Both the position numbers and the translations under genes were made by a program. 30,684 nt of DNA, taken from Armatimonadota bacterium. GTDB lineage: Bacteria; Sysuimicrobiota; Sysuimicrobiia; Sysuimicrobiales; VGFF01. Positions within the stretch are counted from its first letter, which is position 1. Each line of letters begins with the position of its first letter. Shown here piece by piece: positions 7,831-16,360 of this stretch. Location of the stretch: assembly GCA_016868955.1 (NCBI GenBank), contig VGFF01000005.1, forward strand, positions 1 through 30,684, in the 5' to 3' direction. A model generated the notes under the pieces. The model made no database searches, was not told the origin of the DNA, and saw only the letters and a list, made by a program, of their open reading frames with translations.

Positions 7831-8340
7831 TCAGGACTTCCGTTTCCGGCGGCGGGCGGTCGCGGCCTTCGAAGCGGCCTTCGCGCGGCCCGCCGCCGGC
7901 GAAATGCCGAGCGCGGCCGTGTTCTTCGCGCCGTTGACGCCGGGCATGTCTTCTTCCCAAGTCACGATGCTATGGAAGTACACTTGGTCCCCTTCGTGCA
8001 GGCCGCGCGTGACCTCGGTGATGTGCGCGGTCTTCGCGCCGAGCTCGCGCAGCGCGTGCTCCACCGCGACCGTCGGGCGCGCGTCTTGCCCGCAAGTGAA
8101 GATGTCGAGCGCGACGTATCCGGTCTCGGGCCACGTGTGGACGGACAGGTGCGATTCGGAGATGACCACCACACCGCTGACGCCCGTCGGATTGAAGCGG
8201 TGAAACGAGATCGCCCAGATCTGCACGCCGGCCACTTCCGCCGCTTGTGACATGATCTGCTCGACCATTTCGACCTTGCTGATGACTTCGGGAGAACACC
8301 CGGAAGCTTCGACGATGTAGTGGCGCCCAACCGTGTCCAA
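7831..8340 (-). CDS. speH: S-adenosylmethionine decarboxylase proenzyme, bacterial SpeH type
   Basis: The enzyme makes decarboxylated AdoMet, the aminopropyl donor for spermidine. The self-processing site is textbook: ISESHLSVHTWPE with cleavage between Glu62 and Ser63, so Ser63 becomes the pyruvoyl group. His68 and Cys83 (FTCG) match the processing and proton-donor residues. At 169 residues it is longer than the usual 115-140, because a Lys/Arg/Ala-rich tail (about 145-169, ending ARRRKRKS) follows the fold. The start is TTG at 8340 with AGGGGG six bases upstream; an ATG at 8357 is in another frame. No spermidine synthase gene is in the window. Confidence 0.93.
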   Translation of the reverse strand: MDTVGRHYIVEASGCSPEVISKVEMVEQIMSQAAEVAGVQIWAISFHRFNPTGVSGVVVISESHLSVHTWPETGYVALDIFTCGQDARPTVAVEHALRELGAKTAHITEVTRGLHEGDQVYFHSIVTWEEDMPGVNGAKNTAALGISPAAGRAKAASKAATARRRKRKS

Positions 8341-8346
8341 CCGCAG

Positions 8347-8352
8347 CCCCCT
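8347..8352 (-). promoter_or_regulatory. Shine-Dalgarno site of speH
   Basis: AGGGGG on minus, six bases before TTG 8340-8338. It decides for the TTG start. Confidence 0.55.
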
Positions 8353-8360
8353 AACATGGG

Positions 8361-8396
8361 CATCCCCGGGTCGCGCCGCTGGCGCGCCCAGGGATG
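8361..8396 (-). repeat. Long GC-rich inverted repeat (hairpin) in the speH leader
   Basis: CATCCC ... GGGATG form the outer arms, GGG/CCC the middle and CGCGCC/GGCGCG the inner stem, with one mismatch, one bulged T and a three-base loop. About 15 pairs form in all. It lies between the stop of the small membrane protein gene (8445) and the speH SD. No T tract follows on minus, so it is not a classical terminator. It could be a Rho-independent-like stop for the upstream gene, an mRNA stabiliser or a speH leader element. Confidence 0.6.
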
Positions 8397-8444
8397 TCGA
8401 TCCCCTCGATGCTATGCGGCGTATCCGGCAAAGTCAATTCGCCG

Positions 8445-8903
8445 CTAGTGCTTGACGATCCAGCGGAATCCGTGCGAGAGGCCGACGGACGCCGCCGTGA
8501 CGAGCATACCGGCGACGAACACGCCGGCGGCCACGGCAAGCCACGCCCGCTCCCGCGGCAGCCCGAAGAGCCAGGCCAGCAGCGTGCCCGCATACGCGCC
8601 GGTGCCGGGGAGCGGCACGGCAACGAAGATCAACAGCCCGAGCAGCTTGTACCGCTCGATGTGGCCACGGCCGGCGGCACGCACGCGCTCCACGCGCTTC
8701 TCGATCCAGGAGATTCGCTTGAACCAGCGCTCATAGAACAGCTCCAACGCGAACCAGCCGGGCGCCGTGACGAGCGCATTCACGGCCGAGCACAACAAGA
8801 ACGCCTGCAGCGGCGACGCGCCGCGCGCGATCGAAAGCGGAATCGCGCCGCGCAATTCGATCCACGGCACGAGACTGACCAGGACGATCCACCAATCGTT
8901 CAT
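8445..8903 (-). CDS. Small multi-drug export protein-like membrane protein (COG2426/PF06695 type)
   Basis: This 152-residue protein has about four hydrophobic segments. The family signature is at the start: VPWIELRGAIPLSIARG (about 12-28). An amphipathic, charged stretch (about 58-82) and a GTGAYAGTLLAWLFGLPR loop (about 100-117) follow. Despite the Pfam name, no transport activity is generally established for this family. The ATG at 8903 is preceded by AAGGGAG at a normal distance. It may be cotranscribed with speH, although the hairpin at 8361-8396 lies between them. Confidence 0.78.
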   Translation of the reverse strand: MNDWWIVLVSLVPWIELRGAIPLSIARGASPLQAFLLCSAVNALVTAPGWFALELFYERWFKRISWIEKRVERVRAAGRGHIERYKLLGLLIFVAVPLPGTGAYAGTLLAWLFGLPRERAWLAVAAGVFVAGMLVTAASVGLSHGFRWIVKH

Positions 8904-9060
8904 CGGGCTCCCTTAGCGCCGGCGCGTGGCGTGCGCAGGCCTCGTCTACTCTACCGGGCTGAAAGGGCTCGGGAAAGCCGCATGCGTTTCGATCCGCCGG
9001 TGGTCGCGCGTCGCGGTCGCCGCCGGCGCGGTGGCGGCGAGTTCGATCCTCGGCTGCTTC

Positions 9061-10023
9061 TCAGCCGCGCCCCAGGCGGCGCGCGCGGTCCGCACGCCGC
9101 GCTTCCGCCTCCTCATGCCGCCGCTTCTCGTCGGGCGTCGCGGGCGCGTACGGCGGCAGCGGGATCAAGCGGCCTGCGAGATCGACGTGGACCATCGTCA
9201 CGAACGTGCTTCCGGCGTGCGCGGTGCGGTCCGCGCGCGGATCCTCAGCGAGGATGCGGACGCCGATCTCCATGGAAGTGCGACCGACGAAGTTCAAAGC
9301 CGCGCGGTACTGCACGATCTCGCCGACGCGGATCGGGTGCGCGAAGTCGAGCGCGTCGACGGAAGCGGTCACGACCGGCCCGCGCGCGTAGCGGCTGGCG
9401 ACGATCGACACGACCTCGTCGAGGTCCATCACCAAGCGGCCGGCGAACATGAGGTTTCCGGAGATCGCGTCCTCGGGGAAGACGATGCGGCTGACGTCCA
9501 GCGCGTTTCGCGCTGGCGCCGCGCGCGGCGCCAGCGGTTGGTGATGGGCGGCGATCCGCGCCAGGCGCCGATGCCGGCGCTCCTGCGCCCGCGCGTGCAG
9601 GCGCTCCTCATCGGCGTCGGCCGGCTGGACACGCGCAGCGACGGGCCGCGGCGCGCCCGCCTCGTCCGTGGAGACGAACGCCAAATGCGCCGTCGTCGTG
9701 CGGCGGCGGTTCTCCCCGCGCGCGTTCTCCGCGTGCACGTCGACGTCGACTTCCATCGACGCGCGGCCGACGTCGCTGACGATCGCCGACAGCGTGACGA
9801 CGTCGCTCTGCAACACGGGATGGAGGAAGTCAAGATCGTCCATCGCGCCGAGCACGACCGGGCCGCGGCTCAGCCGTTGCGCCGCCAGGGTGCCAGCGCC
9901 GACGATCCACGCCATCATGCGACCGCCGTACAAGGATCCCCGGGGATTGATGTGCTCGGGGAAGATGATCTGAACCATCACGGCGCGCGTATCCGCGACG
10001 CAGACGGTGCGCTCGATGGCCAT
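9061..10023 (-). CDS. Double-hotdog acyl-CoA thioesterase (ACOT7/BACH-like arrangement)
   Basis: This 320-residue protein has two hotdog domains, about 1-120 and 178-290, joined by a charged, Arg/Ala-rich linker. Each has the thioesterase phrase G-R-x-x-x around the central helix followed by the RGPVV strand. The N-terminal domain has Asn26 (HINPRG) but Val41 where the catalytic Asp is expected. The C-terminal domain has Asp202 (MDLDE) but Ile187 at the Asn position. One complete composite site (Asn from domain 1, Asp from domain 2) remains, as described for mammalian ACOT7. It hydrolyses acyl-CoA to free acid and CoA; chain length is unknown. It follows nadE by 15 bases and is probably cotranscribed with it. 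Confidence 0.85.
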   Translation of the reverse strand: MAIERTVCVADTRAVMVQIIFPEHINPRGSLYGGRMMAWIVGAGTLAAQRLSRGPVVLGAMDDLDFLHPVLQSDVVTLSAIVSDVGRASMEVDVDVHAENARGENRRRTTTAHLAFVSTDEAGAPRPVAARVQPADADEERLHARAQERRHRRLARIAAHHQPLAPRAAPARNALDVSRIVFPEDAISGNLMFAGRLVMDLDEVVSIVASRYARGPVVTASVDALDFAHPIRVGEIVQYRAALNFVGRTSMEIGVRILAEDPRADRTAHAGSTFVTMVHVDLAGRLIPLPPYAPATPDEKRRHEEAEARRADRARRLGRG

Positions 10024-10038
10024 GCGCTCAGCTCACCG

Positions 10039-11808
10039 TCACGTCGGTTCCCACGTGCGATTCTCGAGGCGGGCCCAGCCTCGATACCAGGACGTGATCG
10101 GCAGGCGCCGATCACGTCCGAACGCTTTAGCAGTGATCTTCACGCCCGGCGGCGCCTGCCGCCGCTTGTACTCCGCGCGATCGGTCATCTTCACGACGCG
10201 CGCGACCGCCGCCGCGTCGAAGCCGTCGCGGACGATGTCGTCGGGGGGCATGTCGCGCTCGACGTAGCGCTCGAGGATCGCGTCGAGCACGGGGTACGGA
10301 GGCAGCGAGTCCTGATCAATTTGGTTCGGGCGCAGCTCCGCGGTCGGGACGCGCGTGAGGACGCCCTGCGGAATCACCGGCGACATCGCGTTACGGTGCG
10401 CGGCGAGCGCATAGACGAGCGTCTTCGGTACATCCTTCAGCGCCGCGAAGCCGCCGGCCATGTCGCCGTACAAGGTCGCGTAGCCGGTGCTCATCTCGCT
10501 CTTGTTGCCGGTCGTGAGGACGAGCCAGCCGTACTTGTTAGACAACGCCATGAGCAAGTTGCCGCGGATCCTCGCCTGCAGGTTCTCCTCGGTAACGTCG
10601 CGCTCGCGTCCGGCGAACACCGGCGCCAACAGCTCGAGGTAGCTCTGGAACGGCGCCGCGATCGGAATCGTCGTCAGGTCGATGCCGAGGTGCGAGGCCA
10701 GCGCGCCGGCATAGTCGATGCTTACCTTCGACGTGTACGGAGACGGCATCGACACGCCAGCGACGTTGTCCGCCCCGACGGCGTCGACGGCGATCGCGGC
10801 GACGAGCGCGGAATCGACGCCGCCGGACAACCCGATCACGACCTTCTGAAAGCCGTTCTTGCGGACGTAGTCGCGCGTGCCGACGACGATCGCGCGATAG
10901 ACCTCCTCGACGTCGGACAGCGGTTCGAAGCTGGCCGGCGGGATCGCTGGCCGGCGCGGCGGCCGCGGCCCGTCGAGGGCGATCGTCGGCGTGAATCCGG
11001 AGCGGTCGAACGCGAAGCGCTCGCTCTCGTCGACGCCGGTGCGGCGGGCGCGGACGCGGCGCGCCGCCTCGACATCGACGTCGCAAAACAGCAGCGTCTC
11101 CTCGAATTGCGGTCCGCGCGCCAGCAACTGACCGTCCTGATCGAAGATGAGGCTGCCGCCGTCGAAGACGAGCTCGTCCTGCCCGCCGACCATATTCGCG
11201 TAGACGACGATCGCGCTCATGTCGCACGCCCGCCTGCGCAGCATCTCCTCCCGCTCCTTGGCCTTGCCGCGGTGGAACGGCGAACCGTTGATGTTGACGA
11301 TGACGAGCGCGCCGGCGCGCGTTTGCACGGGCGCGGGGCCGTCGGGGAACCAAATGTCCTCGCAGATCGTGACTCCGAACGGAACGTCGCCGAGCGTGAA
11401 GACCGTCGCGCGGTCGCCTGCCGCGAAGTAGCGCTTCTCGTCGAAGACGCCGTAGTTCGGCAGGATGCGCTTGCGGTAGACGCCGGCGACGCGGCCGCCG
11501 GCGCAGATCGCCGCCGCATTGTAGACGGGACCGTCGCGATCGACGAAGCCGACCACAGCGACGACGTCGCGCGCGCGCCGCGCGATCTCTTGGATCGCTT
11601 CGAGGTTCGCTTCGACGAAGTCGGGCTTGAGGAGCAGGTCCTCCGGCGGATACCCGGTTGCGGCCAGCTCGGGAAACGCGACGATGTCGGCGCCGCCGGC
11701 GCGCGCCGCGTCCATGAGCTCGACGATACGCCGGGTGTTGCCCTCGAGATCGCCGACCGTGGGGTTCATCTGCGCGAGCGCGAAGCGGAGCGTACGCATC
11801 ATCCTCAT
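10039..11808 (-). CDS. nadE: Glutamine-dependent NAD+ synthetase
   Basis: This 589-residue two-domain enzyme makes NAD+ from deamido-NAD+ with glutamine as nitrogen donor. The N-terminal nitrilase-type glutaminase has the Glu-Lys-Cys triad: Glu47 in FPELAATGYPPED, Lys113 before RILPNYGVFDE, and Cys149 in TICEDIW. The C-terminal synthetase has the pyrophosphate loop SGGVDSA (328-334) and the conserved GNKSE and YGDMAGG segments. Start choice is ambiguous among ATG 11808, 11802 and 11799, because the AGGATAGG/GAGG purine run overlaps them. Gene order M20 peptidase-nadE-thioesterase on minus suggests one transcription unit, although the 84-base gap before nadE could hold a promoter. Confidence 0.95.
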   Translation of the reverse strand: MRMMRTLRFALAQMNPTVGDLEGNTRRIVELMDAARAGGADIVAFPELAATGYPPEDLLLKPDFVEANLEAIQEIARRARDVVAVVGFVDRDGPVYNAAAICAGGRVAGVYRKRILPNYGVFDEKRYFAAGDRATVFTLGDVPFGVTICEDIWFPDGPAPVQTRAGALVIVNINGSPFHRGKAKEREEMLRRRACDMSAIVVYANMVGGQDELVFDGGSLIFDQDGQLLARGPQFEETLLFCDVDVEAARRVRARRTGVDESERFAFDRSGFTPTIALDGPRPPRRPAIPPASFEPLSDVEEVYRAIVVGTRDYVRKNGFQKVVIGLSGGVDSALVAAIAVDAVGADNVAGVSMPSPYTSKVSIDYAGALASHLGIDLTTIPIAAPFQSYLELLAPVFAGRERDVTEENLQARIRGNLLMALSNKYGWLVLTTGNKSEMSTGYATLYGDMAGGFAALKDVPKTLVYALAAHRNAMSPVIPQGVLTRVPTAELRPNQIDQDSLPPYPVLDAILERYVERDMPPDDIVRDGFDAAAVARVVKMTDRAEYKRRQAPPGVKITAKAFGRDRRLPITSWYRGWARLENRTWEPT

Positions 11809-11892
11809 CCTATCCTGAACGACCGGCCTGCGGGTGTCCGCGCCGCTCGGGCGCCGCGCCCCCGCTCACGACGTCAGGCCGACGCGTGACGA

Positions 11893-13266
11893 TCAACGCC
11901 GCGTGCGGGCGAACTCGTGAAAGAACCGGATAACCGCGTCGACACCGTCCCACATCGCCGGCAGCTCGACCTTCTCATTCGGTGCGTGAAGGTTGTCATC
12001 GGGCATGCCGAATCCGGTGACGATCACCGGCAACCGCAGCGTGTTCTTGAACACGTCGACGATCGGCACGGACCCGCCAACGCGGATGAACTTCGCCTCC
12101 GCGCCGTAGGCGACCGTCCATGCCTGCGCCGCGGCGCGAACGGCGGGCTCTTCGGACGACACGACCCACGGTCGCCCCGTGCTGAGCTTGCGCACGTCGA
12201 CGCGATACGCGGGCCGGACCTGCCGACGCACGAACCGATCGAGGCTCTTGAAGATCGCCTCCGGCTTCTGGTCGGGCACCAGGCGCATGCTCACCTTCGC
12301 GAGCGCCTTGGCCGGCAGGACCGTCTTTCCGCCGGCACCGCTGAATCCGCCGCCGACGCCGTGGATCTCCAGCGTCGGACGCGACCAACGGCACTCCAGG
12401 GACGTGCGGCCGTCTTCAAGGGTCAGCCCCTCGGCGCCGACCTCGGCGCGCAGGTCGGCGTCGCTTCCCGGCAGCGCGCGCCACATGCGGAGCTCTTCCT
12501 CGCTCGGCTCACGCACGGCGCGGTAAAATCCCGGCAAGCGCACGCGATTCGACTTGTCGTGCAGCAGCGCGAGGACGCGGACCATCTCGTGGAACGGGTT
12601 CGGCACGGCGCCACCATAGACGCCGGAGTGAAGGTCGCTCTTCGGTCCTTGGATCTCGATCTCCGTGTAAAGGATGCCGCGCAAACCCACGGTGATCGCG
12701 GGCACGCCGGCCGCGAAGAACCCCGAGTCGAGGACGAGGGCGCAATCGGCCGCGAGCTTCTTGCGGTGGCGCGGGACGTAGGCGTGGATCTCCTCGCCGC
12801 CGGATTCCTCCTGGCCCTCGACGAGGAGCTTCACGTTCACCGGCAGCTCGTGCGTCGCGATCATCGCCTCGATCGCTTTGACCGCGGCGAACACCTGCCC
12901 CTTGTCGTCGGACGCGCCGCGGGCGTAAAGGCGATCGCCGCGCTGCGCCGGCTCGAACGGCGGCGTCGTCCACAACTCCAACGGGTCGACGGGCTGAACG
13001 TCGTAGTGCCCGTAGAACAATACCGTCGGCGCGTTCGCATCGCGCGCGTGTTCGGCATAGACGAGAGGATGGTTGCGCTGGGATGGGATCACCTCGACGC
13101 GCGGGAGGCCAATCTCGCGTAGGTGACCGGCCAGCCATTGCGCCGCGCGCACGCAGTCGGCGCCGTGCTCTGGCAGCGCGCTGATGCTGGGGATCCGCAG
13201 CCAATCCCGAAACTGATCGAGGTACGTGACGCGACGCTCGCGGGCGTACGCGATGGCCTTCTGCAT
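11893..13266 (-). CDS. M20-family metallopeptidase (dipeptidase / deacylase)
   Basis: This 457-residue di-zinc enzyme has the complete metal-site set: GHYDVQP (His87, with Asp89), GASDDKGQ (bridging Asp120), EGQEESGGEE (catalytic Glu and ligand near 153-154), VLDSG and the C-terminal HAPNE. The lid/dimerisation domain lies between about 200 and 370. The closest types are ArgE/DapE/CPG2-like dipeptidases; an N-acyl-amino-acid deacylase cannot be excluded. The start is ATG 13266, chosen for the AGGAGG four bases upstream. The open frame continues to 13455 with Arg-rich, non-family residues. It is divergent from the tctC operon across a 139-base gap in which I see no clear promoter. Confidence 0.9.
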   Translation of the reverse strand: MQKAIAYARERRVTYLDQFRDWLRIPSISALPEHGADCVRAAQWLAGHLREIGLPRVEVIPSQRNHPLVYAEHARDANAPTVLFYGHYDVQPVDPLELWTTPPFEPAQRGDRLYARGASDDKGQVFAAVKAIEAMIATHELPVNVKLLVEGQEESGGEEIHAYVPRHRKKLAADCALVLDSGFFAAGVPAITVGLRGILYTEIEIQGPKSDLHSGVYGGAVPNPFHEMVRVLALLHDKSNRVRLPGFYRAVREPSEEELRMWRALPGSDADLRAEVGAEGLTLEDGRTSLECRWSRPTLEIHGVGGGFSGAGGKTVLPAKALAKVSMRLVPDQKPEAIFKSLDRFVRRQVRPAYRVDVRKLSTGRPWVVSSEEPAVRAAAQAWTVAYGAEAKFIRVGGSVPIVDVFKNTLRLPVIVTGFGMPDDNLHAPNEKVELPAMWDGVDAVIRFFHEFARTRR

Positions 13267-13270
13267 GAGC

Positions 13271-13276
13271 CCTCCT
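13271..13276 (-). promoter_or_regulatory. Shine-Dalgarno site of the M20 peptidase gene
   Basis: AGGAGG on minus, four bases before ATG 13266-13264. It fixes the start and rejects a 63-residue upstream extension. Confidence 0.65.
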
Positions 13277-13394
13277 GTGATCGTTGCCGCCGATGCGCCG
13301 GCTGACCTTCGCCGTCGCAGGGTTTCGACGCCGTCGTTGCGAACTCTTTTTCGCTTGCAGCCCCCGCCTCCGCGTCCGGGATGGCTGGAGCTCC

Positions 13395-13399
13395 GGAGG
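13395..13399 (+). promoter_or_regulatory. Shine-Dalgarno site of tctC
   Basis: GGAGG six bases before GTG 13406. It fixes the GTG start directly ahead of the signal peptide. Confidence 0.6.
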
Positions 13400-13405
13400 T
13401 GGATC

Positions 13406-14389
13406 GTGACTACGAGATCCCGGATCGGCATCGCCCTATCGATCGTGCTGGTCATGTCGGGCGCGGCGGGTGCCGCAGCGCCCTACCCGCAGCGCCCCAT
13501 CGAGATCATCGCCCCCGCAGCCGCAGGCGGAGGCTGGGACCTCACCGCGCGGATGACCGTGCGCGCCCTTCAGGAAGAGCGGCAGATCAGCCAGCCGATG
13601 ACCGTTACGAACATGGTCGGCGGCAGCGGCGCGGTTGCGATCGCCCACGTCAACACGCGGCGCAAAGGCGACGCGCACGTACTGACCGTGATGGGATCCT
13701 CACTGACGGCGACCCTCGCGCGGCGGGTCGTCCCCTACACGTTCCGCGACGTGACCCCCGTCGCCGCGATCACGGGGGACTTCCAAGTCCTCGTCGCCCG
13801 CCGCGACTCGAACTTCGTCAACCTGCGGACGTTCATCGACGTCCTTCGCCGCGACCCGGCGCTGCTGACGATCGCCGGCGGATCCGCGTTCGGCGCGCTC
13901 GACCACCTCACGTTCGCCGCGCTCGCGAAGAAAGTGGGCGTCGACGCGACGAAGGTGCGCTACGTACCCACGAGCGGTGGCAGCGACGCGCTGACGCTGC
14001 TGCTGGGCAGCCAGGTGACGGCAGTGATGACGAGCGTATCCGAGGCCTTGGGCGCCATCGAGGTGGGGCAGATCAAAGTCCTCGCGGTGTTCGCTCCGGA
14101 GCGCATCGGCGGTCCCCTGCGCGGCGTGCCGACGGCGCGCGAGCAGGGGACCGACTTCGTGTACGTGAACTGGCGCGGATACTACCTTCCGCCGGAAGTC
14201 CCAACGGAAGTCACGGCGTTCTGGCAGCAGACGATCGACCGCATGGCCAAGAGCAAGTCGTGGGCGAAGATCCTCGACGAGACGAAGTGGGCTTCCTTCC
14301 TGCGATTCGGCGAGCCGCTGCGGCAGTTCCTCGATCAGGACATCAATGAGACGGCGTCGCTGTTGCGTGAGCTCGGCCTCATGAGGTAG
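13406..14389 (+). CDS. tctC: Tripartite tricarboxylate transporter substrate-binding protein (TctC/Bug family)
   Basis: This 327-residue periplasmic binding protein has a signal peptide TTRSR + hydrophobic IALSIVLVMSGAAG + AAAPYPQRP. The mature N-terminus carries the Bug hallmark YPQRPIEIIAPAAAGGGWD, where the glycine-rich loop binds a ligand carboxylate. The second lobe has VRYVPTSGG and the familiar LPPEVP near residue 265. Ligands in the family include citrate and other di- or tricarboxylates, nicotinate, aromatic acids and amino acids; this one is unknown. It is the first gene of the tctC-tctB-tctA unit, eight bases ahead of tctB. Confidence 0.92.
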   Translation: MTTRSRIGIALSIVLVMSGAAGAAAPYPQRPIEIIAPAAAGGGWDLTARMTVRALQEERQISQPMTVTNMVGGSGAVAIAHVNTRRKGDAHVLTVMGSSLTATLARRVVPYTFRDVTPVAAITGDFQVLVARRDSNFVNLRTFIDVLRRDPALLTIAGGSAFGALDHLTFAALAKKVGVDATKVRYVPTSGGSDALTLLLGSQVTAVMTSVSEALGAIEVGQIKVLAVFAPERIGGPLRGVPTAREQGTDFVYVNWRGYYLPPEVPTEVTAFWQQTIDRMAKSKSWAKILDETKWASFLRFGEPLRQFLDQDINETASLLRELGLMR

Positions 14390-14397
14390 CCGGCGGC

Positions 14398-14838
14398 ATG
14401 GGCGATCGGGCAGCGGCGGCAGTCGCCATGGCGACTGCCGTTTTCTACATCCGCGAAGCGACGTCGTACCGCAACGCCGCCGTCGGCGACGTGGTAGGCC
14501 CGGCGTCCTATCCGATCCTACTCGGCGCGTGCTTGCTCGCTCTGGGCGCCGCCCTGCTCCTGAAGCCTGGAGGCGCGCCGGCACCCGATCAGGGACTGGC
14601 GGGGCCGCAAGCTATCCGCTTCGGTGCGGCCCTGGGCGCGTACGTTGCGGTCATCGAACCGGTCGGATTTCTGATCTCGACCTTCGTGTTCTTGGCGACG
14701 ACGATCCTGATGCTCGGCGAGCGAAGCTTTGTCCGCGCCGGCGCCGTGGCGGCGGCCGCGACGATCTCGCTGTGGGCGCTGTTCGAGCGGCTGCTGAGCG
14801 TTTTGCTTCCCAAAGGCCTGCTGGGACCTTGGCTGTGA
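14398..14838 (+). CDS. tctB: Tripartite tricarboxylate transporter small membrane subunit (TctB)
   Basis: This 146-residue protein has about four hydrophobic helices and the conserved GPASYPILLG near residue 40 that identifies TctB proteins. It is the small membrane partner of TctA. The ATG at 14398 follows the tctC stop closely, with only a weak upstream GAGG. The TGA stop overlaps the tctA GTG start as GTGA. It is somewhat shorter at the N-terminus than many TctB proteins. Confidence 0.86.
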   Translation: MGDRAAAAVAMATAVFYIREATSYRNAAVGDVVGPASYPILLGACLLALGAALLLKPGGAPAPDQGLAGPQAIRFGAALGAYVAVIEPVGFLISTFVFLATTILMLGERSFVRAGAVAAAATISLWALFERLLSVLLPKGLLGPWL

Positions 14839-16349
14839 ACGACATCCTGCAATTCCTTGCTTTCGGGTTCAGCGTGGCATTGCAGCCGCACAACGTTCTC
14901 TATGCGGCGATCGGCGCGTTCGTCGGCACGCTGATCGGGGTGCTGCCAGGCATCGGACCCGTCAGCGGCATCGCGCTGCTGATTCCCCTGATCGTGAGCC
15001 TCCCGCCGGCGTCGGCGATGATCCTTCTGACGGCCGTTTACTATGGCACCATGTACGGGGGGTCGACGACATCAATCCTGCTGAACGTGCCCGGCGAGGC
15101 TTCGTCCGTGGCGACAACGTTCGACGGATACCAGATGGCCCAGCAAGGTCGCGCCGGCCCCGCCCTCGCGATCGCCGCGGTGGGATCGTTTATCGCGGGC
15201 ACCGTCAGCGTCGCCGCGCTCATGCTGTTCTCGCTACCGCTCGCTGGCTGGGCTGTGGCGTTCGGGCCCGCCGAGAACTTCTCCCTCATGGTGCTCGGGC
15301 TGTCGAGCGTCTCGATGCTCACGGGCGAGCACTTCGTGAAAGCGATGATCTCCACCGTCGCTGGCCTCATGCTGGCGACGATCGGCGTCGACATCGTCAG
15401 CGGCATGAACCGGTACACATTCGGGATGCCGCAGCTGTACGACGGCATCGACCTCGTGACGGGGGCGGTCGGACTGTTCGCGGTCTCAGAAGTGCTCCTT
15501 GCGAGCAACGGAATCACCGGGGCCGGGCGGGTCGCGAAGATCCAGCGCCTATGGATGTCCGCCCGCGACTTTCTCGACTCCGGTTGGGCGATCGTGCGCG
15601 GCACGGTCCTCGGCTTCTACGTGGGCATCCTGCCGGCCGCGGGCGCGACGATCGCCTCTTTCCTGTCCTACAACCTGGAACGCCGTCTTGCGAAGGATCC
15701 GTCGCGCTTCGGGAAGGGCGACATCCGCGGCGTGGCCGGTCCGGAGTCCGCGAACAATGCGGCGGCCGTCGGCAACATGATTCCGATGCTCTCGCTGGGG
15801 ATCCCTGGGTCCTCGACGACCGCGGTAATGATGGGTGCGCTGCTCATCCTCAACGTCATCCCCGGTCCGACGCTCTGGACGAAGCACCCAGACGTCGTCT
15901 GGGGCCTGATCGCGAGCATGTACGTGAGCAACGCCATCCTCCTCGTGCTCAACCTGCCTCTCGTCGGGCTGTTTGTGCAGATCCTGAAGACGCCGGAGCG
16001 GATCCTGTATCCGATCGTCATCGCCGTGTGCGTCATCGGCGTGTACGCTGCGAGTCGATCGCAGGCCGAGCTGTATGTAATGCTCGCGCTTGGCGCCTTC
16101 GGCTACTATATGCGGCGCCACGACTATCCCCTGGGACCGGCGATCCTGGGCCTCGTACTCGGCGACCGGCTCGAGCAGACGATGCGGCAGGCGCTGATCA
16201 TCAAGGACGGCAATTGGGCGGTGTTCGTGACGCGACCGCTGTCCGCGGCAATCCTGGCCCTCGCGGGTTTGTCCCTGCTCGGGCCGTTGTTCCTGAACTG
16301 GACCCGCGCGCGAACCTTGCGACGGTACGCGGCGGCGGAGACCGACTGA
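14835..16349 (+). CDS. tctA: Tripartite tricarboxylate transporter large membrane subunit (TctA)
   Basis: This 504-residue, roughly 12-helix subunit forms the cation-coupled translocation path. Conserved family blocks are visible: GTLIGVLPGIGPVSG (about 24-38), YYGTMYGGSTTSILLNVPGE (about 64-83), FDGYQMAQQGRAG, and in the C-half GPESANNAA and SLGIPGSSTTAVMMGALL. The GTG start at 14835 overlaps the tctB stop; the frame is open upstream but only as an out-of-register read of tctB. The M42 peptidase gene follows 11 bases after its stop, so the operon probably continues. Confidence 0.94.
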   Translation: MNDILQFLAFGFSVALQPHNVLYAAIGAFVGTLIGVLPGIGPVSGIALLIPLIVSLPPASAMILLTAVYYGTMYGGSTTSILLNVPGEASSVATTFDGYQMAQQGRAGPALAIAAVGSFIAGTVSVAALMLFSLPLAGWAVAFGPAENFSLMVLGLSSVSMLTGEHFVKAMISTVAGLMLATIGVDIVSGMNRYTFGMPQLYDGIDLVTGAVGLFAVSEVLLASNGITGAGRVAKIQRLWMSARDFLDSGWAIVRGTVLGFYVGILPAAGATIASFLSYNLERRLAKDPSRFGKGDIRGVAGPESANNAAAVGNMIPMLSLGIPGSSTTAVMMGALLILNVIPGPTLWTKHPDVVWGLIASMYVSNAILLVLNLPLVGLFVQILKTPERILYPIVIAVCVIGVYAASRSQAELYVMLALGAFGYYMRRHDYPLGPAILGLVLGDRLEQTMRQALIIKDGNWAVFVTRPLSAAILALAGLSLLGPLFLNWTRARTLRRYAAAETD

Positions 16350-16360
16350 CGAGGTGTCTC

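Noticed and set aside
8926..11889. A 987-codon open frame on plus
   Set aside because: It is antisense to the thioesterase and nadE genes, is extremely Arg/Asp/Ala-rich, and has no domain. Long antisense frames are expected at this G+C.
11809..11892. GC-rich inverted segments between nadE and the M20 gene as a terminator
   Set aside because: Short GC palindromes are frequent in this composition, and no T tract follows.
14529..14834. Upstream extension of tctA and of the M42 gene into the preceding coding region
   Set aside because: The extensions read the neighbour gene out of frame. GTG 14835 and TTG 16361 have stop-overlap or SD support and match family N-termini.
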